A model generated the notes under the pieces. That model was not told where the DNA came from and ran no database searches. It saw only the letters and a list, made by a program, of their open reading frames with translations. From Dillenia suffruticosa (lineage: Eukaryota; Streptophyta; Magnoliopsida; Dilleniales; Dilleniaceae): a stretch of 64,000 nucleotides of DNA. Positions 1 to 11,639 of the stretch are shown here, one piece after another (position 1 is the stretch's first letter; the number at the start of each line of letters is the position of its first letter). Position numbers and translations under genes: made by a program. The stretch covers positions 30,574,761 through 30,638,760 of the forward strand of contig JAVTVX010000012.1 of NCBI GenBank assembly GCA_033439265.1. The letters are read 5' to 3'.

Positions 1-475
1 GATGTACAATATTTATCAGAAATCAAGATTTTGCTATACTCCAGAGTCTTTACTATTGATAGCCTCTATTTAACATAAAATTTTACCATCGGTGGATGAT
101 GCCTAAAAAACACACTCATGACACAAGACTGCCATCCGTAATTGCTGAATTGAAGCATTTCTCATACTACAAAATAAATATTCCATTTTCCACTAATTAT
201 CCTTGTATTTCATTAAAGCTGCAGTTTAATTTTGTTCATGCACTGTCTTCTTTCTTTGTAATAGTCATCCCCCCCCCCAAAAAAAAGCAAATTTGAATTA
301 AATAATTTCACCCCAAGCAACTTTTTCCTTTGCAGCTAAACACAAATTATAATAATAAAAAGAAAAAAAATTAAAGGAAAAATCTAGCAACGGCGGGTGA
401 ACTTGCTGTAAGATGTTAAAATTACTTGTATTTTTACTTACAACAGGTTCGATTTTTGAAAATAGGTTCTTAACT

Positions 476-479
<4 letters not shown>

Positions 480-506
<27 letters not shown>
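480..506. repeat. (AC)n microsatellite
   Basis: An uninterrupted run of AC dinucleotides. It is probably length-variable. Confidence 0.95.
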
Positions 507-510
<4 letters not shown>

Positions 511-1530
511 CGGTTCGTGTATTGTCAGGTCCATTTTAAGGGATAACTCTCCCGACACAGTCTTTTCCATTCCCAAAGAGCCATATTTCAGTAACATTGT
601 TGATATCTCACCCATTCAACATTCTCACCTATTTAATTTCAACATTAAGGCCATTCATTTCAATGAACCAATTTCAAGGAGCAGGAATTATTTGTTTTGA
701 CTCGAGATACTAATTTACTTGAACAAGGAGAATGTGTACCATAAAGCAAACCCCGACTGATTCTTTGGCACTATAAAACAATTCAAACATAGAATTTTCT
801 TTCCCTAAAGCACACTCTGAAAATGACCCCATCATTTGAAGCAACTGCACTTCACGGCAACCACAGTACCCAATGAGAAAAAGGAATACATATAAGTGGA
901 ATGACATGCACAAAACATTGCAAATCCAAGGACTTACAAGTCTTTCTCAATGTGGCTGCCCCCACCAACAATTGAAGCCATCAATGATGCTTACTAAATG
1001 TGCCGTTGTCGAGGGCATGTGAAAAAAATGGTTCATGTGGAATTCAAGACTCTTGATAAAGACGACTCCCAACTACTCATGGAGGGGCTAGATTTTAGAT
1101 CAAGGTGATTAGGCATGATTTGGATGAAGAACAGCCCATGTCGAACGGAAAATGGCCCACTGCAAACATGATAGGGAAAGCTCACATCAAAGGGAAGAAA
1201 ATGCCTAAAACTTATGGTATAAAGTTTGATGAAGACATGATCTGAGATGGTAGCATGATGAAAGAGGAAACTAAAGACTACTCTACATAAACAACGAGGA
1301 TTGATTTTTAAGGAGCACTAATGCACTGGAACGAATGACCAAAAGCACTAAATTTGGGGTCATTTGACATAAAACATAGTTTGCATGCCACACTTGTTGT
1401 TCATTCAGTCATTTTGATATCATGTCATGCAGCCATGTGACACTTTCTCAGTTCAAGTAATGAAAAACTTGCTCCTTCTTTGCTTCAGCCTCCTCCCTTA
1501 TTTAGTCTTGCTCCTTTTGTTGTTTGTTTT

Positions 1531-1557
1531 GTGTGTGTGTGTGTGTTTTTTTTTTTT
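1531..1557. repeat. (GT)n plus poly-T tract
   Basis: A short GT run passes directly into a T homopolymer. It is a simple repeat with no gene nearby. Confidence 0.85.
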
Positions 1558-2139
1558 ATATTTCTCTTGTACTTGGCCCTCCCAGAGAGAGAAAAAAAAA
1601 AAACAGGAAATAAAGAATCTAAAACATGATAAAAAAATATAATTAAGATAAAATATAAATTCTTGAACATTTCTTCAAGGGTAAGATGCAGAGGAATAAG
1701 TGAAAACCCAGTGCAATCGCGTCAAGCCTTTCTACAGACTGATATACTAAGTTTTATCATGCTATATTTACTCAAGGTCATTTATTCTATGAATTTAACC
1801 TGATAGTTTTCATGACTCCGAGAGCATTTCTCTGCCAAAATTTCAGAAAAATTTGGCATATGGATCATGCACTAGATTATGGGACCTCAAAAATGAAAAT
1901 TACAAAGTAAACTGCATAAACCACAAGGTTAACATGGCATATGGAATGAAAGGAAGCTTAGAACAAAATCACAGACAAGATATTATAGTCAAGAATACGG
2001 TTTCCAGAAAGTTACCATCCAAGCCTTGTAATCTGGCAGGCAAATAGGTACACTCATCCAAGCTGAAGAAAAAGAACATAGAAAAGTATGAGGTAAAACA
2101 TCTTTTAGACATAGTTTAATCAAACAGACTAGGCAGAGG

Positions 2140-2180
2140 CAGAGATGCCCTTGGAAATACCAATTTCCTAAAGAAGTGAC
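2140..2180 (-). pseudogene. Weak candidate for a further DUF1365 exon
   Basis: On the minus strand a good acceptor (ATTTTAACAG) is followed by a frame reading TSLGNW, and LGNW follows the SPFM-like motif in the plant DUF1365 proteins I recall. The phase (0) fits the exon ending at 6450. The frame loses similarity after LGNW, so this exon, if real, is degenerate. It would place the gypsy fossil inside one long intron. Confidence 0.25.
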
Positions 2181-3100
2181 CTGTTAAAATTCATTGAGAT
2201 TTAAATGACATATCATGACAAGAGAACCAACTTAGATGAAGAACCCTAGTAGACATGTCATGGTGGCACTTAGTCAACCATACAAATGATGATAAACACT
2301 TCACATAATAACAGAAGTAGGACTTCACCAAGTGCCTTGTTCTTTCATCATGAAGACAAGCCACAGTACTGGCTTATTCTAATCAATATCAATTGTATAC
2401 CTACACAAGATCATGGAAAGACATGCCATTACAACCAACAACCTCTTTACTGAATGGAAACTACACCCTGAGAACTGACTGATCAAGTGAATCACATTAA
2501 ATTTCCACTAGCTTCACTGTCACAAATGCATAGAGATGATCCAAAGACACATTGTCTGAGGTTTAATGCAACCATCATATTAACAGTATCACCATTCAAT
2601 CACTACTTGACTAGCGGTTGAATTATAAATCTCTTATTTTTACTTTTTTTTTGGGGGGGGGGGGGGAGTTCCAGTTGTGATGAGTCTACTGAGGTTGTAA
2701 GCATCACTACATAATACATGAGATCTAACATGGGAACTGCATGGACACACGACAACTATACTGTCATGTATCAATTTTCAGAACAGCAAAGGAAAGATTC
2801 AGGACGGTTAGAGCAACTAAAAGCTCCTTTCCATTGATAAACTCAAATCAGAATTACAGAAGAAAAAGCACATAGTCTGCTGTCAGAGCAAAACCGCCCA
2901 ACTCATAGCCGAATTACACATTCTGTTTCTTTTTCCCCCCCAATTCCCATAACCCCCACACACTATATATATTCCTTTTACCCCATATTCCCTCTCATAA
3001 TAGCTCTAGATTCCCATAGGAAGTTGGTTACTCTTTAACATTTGCTGTTTCAGTTTGCCTCTGCGTTGATAGACTTTTAGGCCCTTTGGCTCCATATCAC
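2181..3100. other. Non-coding; possible LTR remnant near the gypsy fossil
   Basis: No gene is seen. A G homopolymer lies near 2655. The part at about 2880-3050 sits just beyond the 3' end of the minus-strand gypsy pol and contains a TATATATA stretch, so it could be LTR-derived. No partner LTR was found on the other side, and this is only a suggestion. Confidence 0.3.
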
Positions 3101-3119
3101 CATCCACTTGTCTAGCTGC

Positions 3120-5730
3120 TGCCACCTCATCATCCAGCTGGTCTTCTACTCCTTTCATAACATTGCCCCTGCTGAAAATTTAGCCATGTCCTCAAGGCTG
3201 TAACCGGGAAACTATCCTCTAAAATTTGAAAGGTCAAGACTGGTTGCATTCTCCTTTGTACCACCCTCCCGCAGACAAGCAACTGCTTAGTTGTTTGGCC
3301 CCCTTTTGAGATCACCTTCCTCTCTAATATTTCAATAGGTTTACACAGCCTGCTATCAGTCTCAAGGGTATGGGGCATTGCTGGTTCTGGTGTGTGATTC
3401 CCAATCATTTTCTTTAGCTGTGACATATGGAAGATGGGGTGTATCAGATCACCTTCGGGTAGATGTATTTTATAAGCCACCTCTCCTATATTTTTTAAAA
3501 TAGGGAATGGTCCATAGTATTTAGTAGCCAATTTTGCTTTGCTCTTGTCTTGGACTGAAGTTTGTTTGTAAGGGCGAAGCTTAAGGAAAACCAAATCTCC
3601 CACATTATACTATAGGTGCTGCCTATGAGTATCGGTAAATTTTACCATTTGTTGTTGCGCCTTTCTAAGATCATACTATAGTTGTTTCAAAATTTCATCC
3701 TTATTCGAGAGCTCCCTGAATACCGCTTCCACTCTTGTTTCTCCCAGAAGAAATCTGTGTACCATGGGAGGAGGTCATCCATACACCCCTTGGAAAGGGG
3801 TCATCCCTATGAAGGCATGAAAATTTGTATTATAGCTAAATTCTGTCCATGGTAACCAACCATATTACCCCTTCGGCTGCTCTGAAGTAACACAGCGAAA
3901 GTGTCTCAAGTCCCTGATTCAGAATTTCTGTCTATCCATCCATTTCGAGATGATAGACACTACTCATTTTCAGTTTCGTGCCTTGCAATCGAAACAACTT
4001 AGTCCAAAAACTACTTAGGAAAATTGGGTCGTGGTCACTTACTATGGATTTTGGAACTCTATGTAATTTGACCACCTCCTTAACAAACACCTCCGCAACT
4101 AATTTTGCTGTGTAGGGATGTTTCAGGCTAATAAAATGTCTATATTTCAACAATTTATCAACAACCACAAAAATACAATCCTTCCGTTGAGACCAAGGAA
4201 GTCCATTGATTATTGATATATCCTCCCAAACCACCACAAGAATAGGTAAAGGCTGCAAAAGTCCCGTTGGAGATCTAACCTTATATTTTTGTCGCTGACA
4301 CACAAGATAAGTTGCCACAAATGTTAGGATTGACTTCATCATTCCTTTCCAATACAAATTAGCAGCCAATCTCTTATAGGTTTTCAAAGCGCTAGTGTGT
4401 CCCGCCCCAAGAGTTTCATGAAATTGAGCTAACAAAATAGGCATTCACTTTGAATTTTCCGGAATCACCACCCTATTGTTATACAACAACGTCTCATTTA
4501 CCAAAGTATATGGGGGTCTACAATTTGGATCACTTTTCAGCTCTTGTTTTAAAGCGGACAGCTTTGGATCTCTAGCAATTTCCTCTATTTCTTTCCGATC
4601 CTTCCATAGCTGCCATGACACCACTGCACACTCAGATTCCTCCTACAACCTTGATAGACAATCTTCTACTCTATTTGTGCGTCTGGGTTTGTATTGCATC
4701 TAAAAATCATACCCCACGCTTGGAAATCCGATCCTGCTGTGCTGGAGTTGTAATTTTTTGCTCCAACAAAAATTTCAAGCTTTTCTGGTTAATCTTTACC
4801 ACCACAAAGTGTCTCCCTATTAGGTATAGACGCCAGTGTTGAATTGCCAGGACAAACGCCATCAACTCTTTTTCATAGGCTGATTTGGACAGAGATTTAT
4901 CTGAGAGAGCTTTACTAAAGAAAGGAAAGGGCCTCCCATTTTATAGGAGAACAACCCCTACACCTTGTCCCAAAGCATCACACTCAATTATAAATGGTTG
5001 AGTGAAGTTCGGCATGGCCAACACTGGGGCAAGAATCATCGCTACTGGTGAGGCTTCAAAGGCTCTGTTGGCTTCCACCAACCAAACAAACTTGTGTTGT
5101 CCATCTCTTTTTAACAATTCTGTGAGGGGTCTTGCCATCTTCCCATAATCATGCATGAACCGCCTATAGTAGCCGGTTAATCCCAAAACCCACGTACATC
5201 CCTTGAGGAGCGAGGAATTTACCAATTTAAAATACAAGTTATTTTTATCGAATTCATCTTCACCCTTTCCGTAGAGATTACATGGCCTAAATATTCGATT
5301 TTTGCCTCCCAAATTGTCATTTCTTCCTTTGGCCAGCAAATAGTTCGTTGCCAAAGTTCGTAAGGCTATTTCCAAATGAACCAAATGATCATCCCAAGTG
5401 TGACTATATTCAAAAATGTCGTCAAAGAATACCAGGATAAATTTCTGAAAATAGGGTCGAAATACGTCGTTCATTGTGGTTTGAAAACTGGTAGGAGCGC
5501 TCATGAGTCCAAATGGTATCACAATGAATTCATAGTATCCAAAATATGTTTGGAAGGCTATCTTAGGAATGTCCGATTCCTTATGGCAAATCAAGTTTGG
5601 AAAAGTATTGAGCGCCGTACAACTCATCGAGTAGCTCATATAATACCGGATTTGGGTATTTATCCAGAATGATGGATTTGTTCAGTTCCCTGTAGTCAAC
5701 ACAAAAACACTAGCTTTTGAGCGATATTTC
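3120..5730 (-). mobile_element. Ty3/gypsy retrotransposon fossil (chromovirus-type pol), broken
   Basis: Pol-derived domains lie in order on the minus strand: reverse transcriptase at about 5730-5000 (YYEFIVIPFGLMSAPTSFQ, FFDDIF), an RNase H region at about 5000-4580, integrase at about 4450-3930 (zinc-binding type N-terminus and the DHDPIFLSSFW core), and an integrase C-terminus ending in a chromodomain-like tail at about 3603-3130 (YYGPFPILKNIGEVAYKI, IHPIFHMSQLKK). These motifs are typical of plant Ty3/gypsy chromoviruses. No gag or clear LTR pair was found. The copy is old and carries several breaks. It lies between two exons of the DUF1365 gene if the weak downstream exon is real. Confidence 0.9.
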
Positions 5731-5739
5731 AGCGATACT

Positions 5740-6449
5740 CTTCTCCAGGGATTCCAATTTAGTTTCTATTCTTGTTTCAGTCATGAATATTGTGTTTGAT
5801 TCAATATGGAGAAGGTGTTGAAATGAAGATAAATTAGGAATCCTATTTGTAAGATTTCAAAGGGACAGTTTTTTCCCTGTCTTTGTTCAGTCTTTCCAGC
5901 CCATTTAGGGATCCAAATTAGGCCCTAAATGAGCTTTTTCTTTCCCTGTCTTTGTTCAATAAATATGACCAACAATCATATTTTTCTTCTTTTGGAGACA
6001 AACATTTTAATCTCATCAGCATATTATCAACTTTAAAATGTTTGAATTTTTCTAGATTGAATGCCCGATAAAATTGATGAAAATGGCAATGAACATATAA
6101 CTGTAAGGTACTTGCAACAATTTTTTTTTTTATGAATTAACATGATTAAGCTATTAGCACATATGCCTAGAGGGGGCAAAGAATATGTGAACATGGACAC
6201 GAGTCATGACACATGAATTTCTCCACAATCAACAGCTGTACAATAACAGACTTAATTTCCCTTAAAAATTGAGATCCATGGATGCAGCTTATTAGGACTG
6301 TTGATTTTGTACTAATTCATCAAGCACGAATGAAAGGTAATAACAAGAAAAGAAAGCAATTGACAGATTTCATGGGTATAATCTTGATGTTGGTATTCAT
6401 TTGAACCAAGAAATGACTGATAAATCAGCAACGCTATTTTGAGACATAC
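5740..6449. other. Intron-like non-coding stretch
   Basis: This is AT-rich sequence between the gypsy fossil and the nearest DUF1365 exon. No coding similarity is seen on either strand. It probably belongs to the intron that follows the exon ending at 6450. Confidence 0.5.
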
Positions 6450-7034
6450 CATGAAAGTGCTGACATGCAATGATTTTTCCACTAGATCACTGTGTGGGAC
6501 AAAAACAAAAGATACTCTCTCGCCCCATGGGGTATTAGTTACCTACAAAAAATACAGAGGGCATTTACAAGGGTTTTGAGTACATCAAACATGGAAAATC
6601 AAATTCATTGCATCTTGAAGAAAATGAGAATTGTTAAAAAAAAAAAGGCTTGTTGATGTCCAAGAAATGTGAAATCACAATTATCATGGCATTTGACAGA
6701 TATACTATATCCAACATAACTACAGAAGAAGCAAAAGATCCATGTACCTAGGATTCATACGAGGACATGCAGAGTAGTCCATCTCTAGAGTCACCCATGC
6801 AAAGTACTATGGCCCCTGATTGTAAGATAGTGATAACCACCCAACAGAAAACTCTTGATATTCCAAGTCTTACCGCCTTGAAAAATAAAATAAAATAAAA
6901 TAAAACATTTAAAGCAACACATCCAATGAGGATTTCCAGACTCAATTACCTCAGCAATGCACTTTGTCCGATACTGAGTAGACCCAACCGGATAATAGCA
7001 ATAATACAAACTCAAAGGATTCTGTTCATAACCC
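6450..7034 (-). pseudogene. DUF1365-family host gene, two recognisable exons, likely degraded
   Basis: Two minus-strand exons encode the most conserved core of DUF1365 (PF07103), a family of unknown function. The first (7034-6950) reads VGYEQNPLSLYYCYYPVGS and ends in CIAE before a GTAATT donor. The second (6542-6450) reads VTNTPWGERVSFVF and ends in LHVSTFM before GTATGT. Its acceptor is TTTGTAG, both junctions are phase 0, and the 406-base intron between them is 6543-6949. DUF1365 proteins characteristically show NPLS(V/L)Y.CY, then NT.GERH/V, then HVSPFM, which is the order here. An in-frame TAA lies just upstream of the IPPSVGYEQ stretch, and the N-terminal exons and most of the C-terminus were not found, so the copy is probably broken. 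Transposons crowd both sides. The frame between the two exons (6748-6945) does not fit the splice phases and is probably intron. Confidence 0.6.
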
Positions 7035-7079
7035 ACACTTGGAGGTATTGTTTACAGCAACCTAAACAATCATAGAAAG

Positions 7080-8560
7080 CAGTAATCAGCAAACTCGAGG
7101 GGGGAGAACAACTAATACTCCATATGCTAGCAGTAAACCCAACAAAGAAACCATAAAATTCAAGAAAACTGCAGATTTCATCCCCCCCCCCATTGCTGAT
7201 ATGGCTTTATTGTGTATCCCAATGACATTTTAAAGTTAAATTTTTTATCTGTACACTGCCCAGTGTCCTTTTTCAAGAAACATAACAGAAAACTCAACAT
7301 TCTAGAATAGGAAAATCCAAATGGGACACAAAATGAGAATATGTTGTATTGGCAGAAAAATGAATATATGTTGCAATAAGATACTCCATGGACAAGCGGC
7401 AAACCCAGTGAAGGACAAAAAGTGCAGATTTAGGCAAGATTCTTTTGTCGTGCAACAAGCATGTACATGGGAACAAGTAGGGGTTGGTTTTCATAAATTC
7501 ATCCCATTCTGATTACCATAATGGCTTTATGGTGCCCCTTAATTGATCTTTAACTTTATAGATCAATTATATCCAAGTACAGCCCAAAAACAAACCATTT
7601 TTAAGAAACCTAAATGATCAGAAAATTCAAATTGAAATACAGACTGGAAATGAGATGAAGGTAAATTACACATCACAAAAAATAAAGTTATGGTGTGTTA
7701 GAATTACCATTTCTCTACAAATGTTATTATTCAGAAATGACCCAAAGTCGAACTACTTTCAAGAAACATAAAACGCCCAAAATTAACATTCTAGAACAAA
7801 GAAATCCAAATTGATATACAAAATGAGAACGTATTGTTATCAAATACCCAATATACAGGGCATAGACGCAAGGAGTGGGACTCTAGTGTACCAATCATAA
7901 GGACAGAATCTTAAAATCATGTAAGAATTTCAGTCAATTTCGAACCCTATCATTTACAACATTGTAATCATGTCAAGATTTTAACATGTATACAAAGGAG
8001 AACCAGAAATTGCAAGAAAACTGCAGTACAAAACAAAATGGTCCATTTCTGAAACAAAACTAGATCCAACCCCCGGTTACCAAAATGGTTCAAAATCAAA
8101 CATTTCTTAAGGAACCTAAAAAGAGAAAAGCAGCATTTTGGAACCACGGATACCATAACTACGGTACAAATAAAAAAAGAAATAAAAGCGTGTTGCTACA
8201 TAAGTATCCATGGGCCAGCATAAAACCCAACAAAGAAAAACTAAAATATCAAGAGAATTGCAAATCCCGACCCCAATTATTTCCACAAAAACATTAAAGA
8301 AAACGACACCTATTGGCTGACTACACTATGAATTGACAGACTTTCAAGGAGTTAGAAAACCTATTTGTAGAACACCCAACATTATAAAACAAAACTAAAT
8401 ATTGGCCATTTCTAAATTCATGAAACAAAAAAAAACATTAAAATTCTAATATTGATGAATCACGTTAACTAACATAAGGATAATGCTGGGTCTCAAACAA
8501 TGTTAAAGAAACCTAAAGAAGCAATGTCAAACAATGTTAAAGAACCCAAAATTCAACATC
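7080..8560. repeat. Diverged tandem repeat field
   Basis: Similar phrases recur several times in the same order. AACCCAACAAAGAAA followed by TCAAGA and a C-rich stretch occurs near 7137 and 8225. AACATTCTAGAA followed by AATCCAAAT and ATGAGAA occurs near 7298 and 7786. A TTTNAAGAAAC/CTAA phrase occurs near 7272, 7600, 7758 and 8103. The repeat unit seems to be a few hundred bases and the copies are well diverged. No protein-coding similarity is seen, so the block is probably an intron that grew by duplication. Confidence 0.55.
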
Positions 8561-8689
8561 GTATAAATTTATAATTTTACCATATTACCAAGTTAAATTC
8601 CATTCAGAATGCACGAGATTCCTAACCAGATTCCTGAACGTCTGAAGGAAACTCTGAAGTCGACTATTGAGAAGCAGAATTTAGAGATT

Positions 8690-9287
8690 TGTACGGAAGT
8701 TATTTGTTTTTTTTTTAAAAAAAATTTAAAATAACAAAATTGAGAAAATAATTTCAAATATACCGTTCATATGCCGAGTTTTGAAAACTCGACATGTACT
8801 GTTCATACCGATTTCATGTCAAGTATTCAAAACTCAACATGCACTGTACATGTCGAGTTTTGAAAACTCAATATGGTATTATTAAATGAACAGTGTCACC
8901 GTACAAGACTCGAATGTGGGTGTTCGATTTCGAATTATTTTCGCGAGTGTATTGTTTTTATTTTTTTTATGTTAGTTCGGAACAAAACTCTAGAATTTAA
9001 AGTTTACTTCACAGAAACTTCTGAGCTACATAAACCTATCCCCCAACCTTCTCTTCACATCATGAAACTATCTCTTCTCTCCCAAATTATCAAAGCCCTC
9101 TCTACCTTGAGGCCTCTGCGTCCGACTCCATATAGATTTCTCAATGACGTTTGGTGCATTCCGGTGGTGACATCTCCTTTGCCGCGGTCACGAAGCAGAA
9201 GGTATGATTTCTTGCTCCCATATATAAGTTAATTTTTCTTTTTTTTTGGGATTCTTGCTTCTTCGCCGGCGGTGACGTCTCTTTTGT
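8690..9287. other. Palindromic-motif cluster and exon-like segment flanking MULE 1
   Basis: At 8765-8880 the motif TCGAGTTTTGAAAACTCGA (self-complementary) and variants occur three times. They match motifs inside the terminal inverted repeats of the neighbouring MULE. At 9061-9200 a plus-strand frame begins MKLSLLSQIIKALSTLRP, runs 47 codons and meets a GTATGA donor-like site. It looks like the first exon of a nuclear gene and may be a gene fragment carried by a MULE. I cannot identify it. Confidence 0.4.
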
Positions 9288-9435
9288 AGCTCTATACAGA
9301 TGTATCCCTGAGAAAAAAAGAATTTAAAACATCTCCCACGAAAAAAAATTTTCGAAATTGACATAACATGTTGAGTTTTGAAAACTCGACATGTACTGTT
9401 CATGCATATCGAGTGTTGAAAACTGGACATGCTTA
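9288..9435 (+). repeat. Left terminal inverted repeat of MULE 1
   Basis: This pairs with 13921-14110 in inverted orientation. Shared landmarks from the outer edge inward are GATGTATCCCTGAG, TTTAAAACATCTCC, and GTTTTGAAAACTCGACATG followed by CTGTTCATGCAT. Confidence 0.75.
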
Positions 9436-9573
9436 TTAACTGCCAGCATATCGAGTCTTCACTACTTTACCCACACCACACACCTACATTTTCTATGCCA
9501 ACCCTAAATACAAACTGATATACTGGAGGAAGGTGGGGATGACATCAAGTTCTCATGGCCCTCATGGGCTGGG

Positions 9574-11263
9574 TCACACACGTGCTACAATGGCAATTAC
9601 AATGGGAAGCAAGGCTGTAAGGCGGAGCGAATTCTGAGGGAAGTCATCAAATACAAGCGTGTAGAAATCTAAAAACTCACCGAACATAGTAGAAGGTCTT
9701 GTGACATCCTCGGGCTGTTGAGACGGTGGTAGTGACGCATGATCGGGTGAGGGTGGTGGTCTCATAATCGTCCTCGTCCTTGTCGTCGCCCACGTGGTCA
9801 GTCTGCATCACCACCATTATCGCCACCTCCAGCAGGTCTACGTTTGAAAAGATAAGTCATGTCATCTGCCAAAATCGAGATGGCTGAATCAACAACTCCT
9901 CGAGCATCGACACACAAAGTGTCTCGTAACTCATGCAACGTATCCCATTGCAATAAAAGATGTTAAAGTTAGTTTAAAAAGCAACTCAAAATTATTGATC
10001 GATAAAGAAAATGAAGAAAACCATGTAATATAGGCAGAATCGATGGCAGGTCTGAATGAAATGTCTAATAAATCTAGATAATCGTGTTGGTGCCTCCAAA
10101 GATCAATATAGACTATATGCTTCACCGTCCAATCGACCTCTAGTGTACCTCGACTACTCGTATCGTGGAGTCTATCCTCTATGTCACAATGAATCGGAAT
10201 GTGTTGATATGCTTCAAATTGTCGTAACACTCTATTTGGAAAGTACTACTCCACGATACTAAAATAGATTAATAGGACTCGCGCGTATCAAATGTCCCTT
10301 CCCTTATGATAGTAGCCGGGGAGGGATACCAGTAAATCCTTCATGTGCGGTACCCATACGACATGTTTGTCTAGTCCCTCTCTATACACTAAGACTACGT
10401 GTGTAAGAAAAGAAGTGACGTCAAAATCTGCCCTCCACCGCAAAGCAAACGAGCCATCCCAATCTCCGTGCAACGACCGTCAAATAGAAATCATATAAGG
10501 GAACTGCTCCCACCCCCAAATTTTTAACAAAACTAATGCCCTTCCTATCTCACGTGAGTTTACGTGTGTGACAACACAAAACTGTCTATACAAATATACC
10601 AGACATACAGAACCCCAACTATAACTACCCGAAACCTCTAAATCCTCTAACAATACTAAAAATTATAAATGTACATAATATACTGTTTTATTACAAAACA
10701 ACACACCTCCTAACAGAAGTAAAATATAAACTCATGTCTATTGTGCAATATATATATCATCAACTCTATCAGTCAAATAAGAAAAAAAAAAACTCGACCA
10801 ACCACGACATACTCAAAGTATAACCTCTAAACGTAATCTATGGAGGTCTAACACCTAATAGTCTCTCACATACATCACCACATGATACTCCCGTAGTCCT
10901 AGTGACTACAGGATGTCTATCCACATGTAATCCTAGGAGTACCTCTATGTCCTGAAGTGTAATAGACAACTCACTATGGGGGAGGTGAAAAGTGTGCGTC
11001 TCCGACCTCCATCGATCTACTAGGGCCGTAATCAGGTGTCAATCTAACTGAATAAATAACAGTAGGGTAACACCAAAAAATCTTGATTGCTCGAGAAAAG
11101 GGAGAACTCGCACGTCGATCTGACCGTGCTCCTAACGGCATCGCACGGCCTCACGTCACCAACAAGTGAGGGCAACGGTTGTGTCGTCTCCTTGCTAAAC
11201 TGTAGAAGAGCGGTGGCATCACTGTAACCGTAGAAGACTCGGATCAGAAAGTTTAGGATCCAT
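9574..11263 (-). pseudogene. Plant mobile domain (PMD, MAIN-like) gene of MULE 1, broken
   Basis: The frame starts MDPKLSDPSLLRLQ at 11263, which is the typical opening of the aminotransferase-like plant mobile domain (PF10536) proteins carried by MULEs. Further blocks are ETHTFHLPHSELSITLQD and LLGLHVDRHPV (about 11010-10910), VVWVPHMKDLLVSLPGYY..GRDIW (10378-10285), and LRQFEAYQHIPIHCDIEDRL..DTSSRGTLEVDW (10227-10130). A proline- and serine-rich tail lies at about 9765-9574. Several in-frame stops and shifts separate the blocks, so the gene cannot make a full protein. PMD proteins (host examples MAIN and MAIL1) act in transposon silencing and genome stability in the nucleus. The role of transposon-borne copies is not settled. 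Confidence 0.8.
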
Positions 11264-11639
11264 CTGCAAAAAATTTATAAGAAAAATTAATTAATACTTC
11301 AAATATTATACATAACATATAATATGCGGTAAGAAAAATATACGGCACTAATAAATACATATGGAAAGTCAATGACACATTAATATCTGCAAATGTACAT
11401 TAACCATTAAAAGAAAAACAAAGGACTCGAAAGATTGACAAATTCACAATATACGGCATAATAACAAATATATCGAGAATTGTAATTAAAAGACAAATAC
11501 AATCAATTTTCACATGATAGGGTGGGACAATGTCGTCAATTATGTCCTTGTGCGCCATAGAGACCACATCCAATTTGTTTTGTGCATCTTCTCCGATTAT
11601 GACCCTCTGCACTATAACAGCCACATGATAACGGTGAAA

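Larger units (their letters stand above)
1..2139. other. Non-coding stretch, no gene recognised
   Basis: I see no recognisable gene here. A minus-strand open frame at 298-615 runs through the CA microsatellite and its upper half is unlike any family I know. A second patch at about 930-1290 has short coding-like stretches on the plus strand but is full of stops. The stretch may be the distal intron or 3' part of the minus-strand DUF1365 gene, since a weak candidate exon lies just beyond at 2140-2180. Confidence 0.4.

Noticed and set aside
298-615. Minus-strand open frame of 105 codons
   Set aside because: A quarter of it is a CA microsatellite, the rest matches no family and no splice context is convincing.
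6748-6945. Candidate extra DUF1365 exon (YFAWVTLEMDYSACP in one frame)
   Set aside because: It would end in phase 2, while the following exon must enter in phase 0 to avoid a stop. The two confirmed exons join directly in phase 0 with a continuous family motif.
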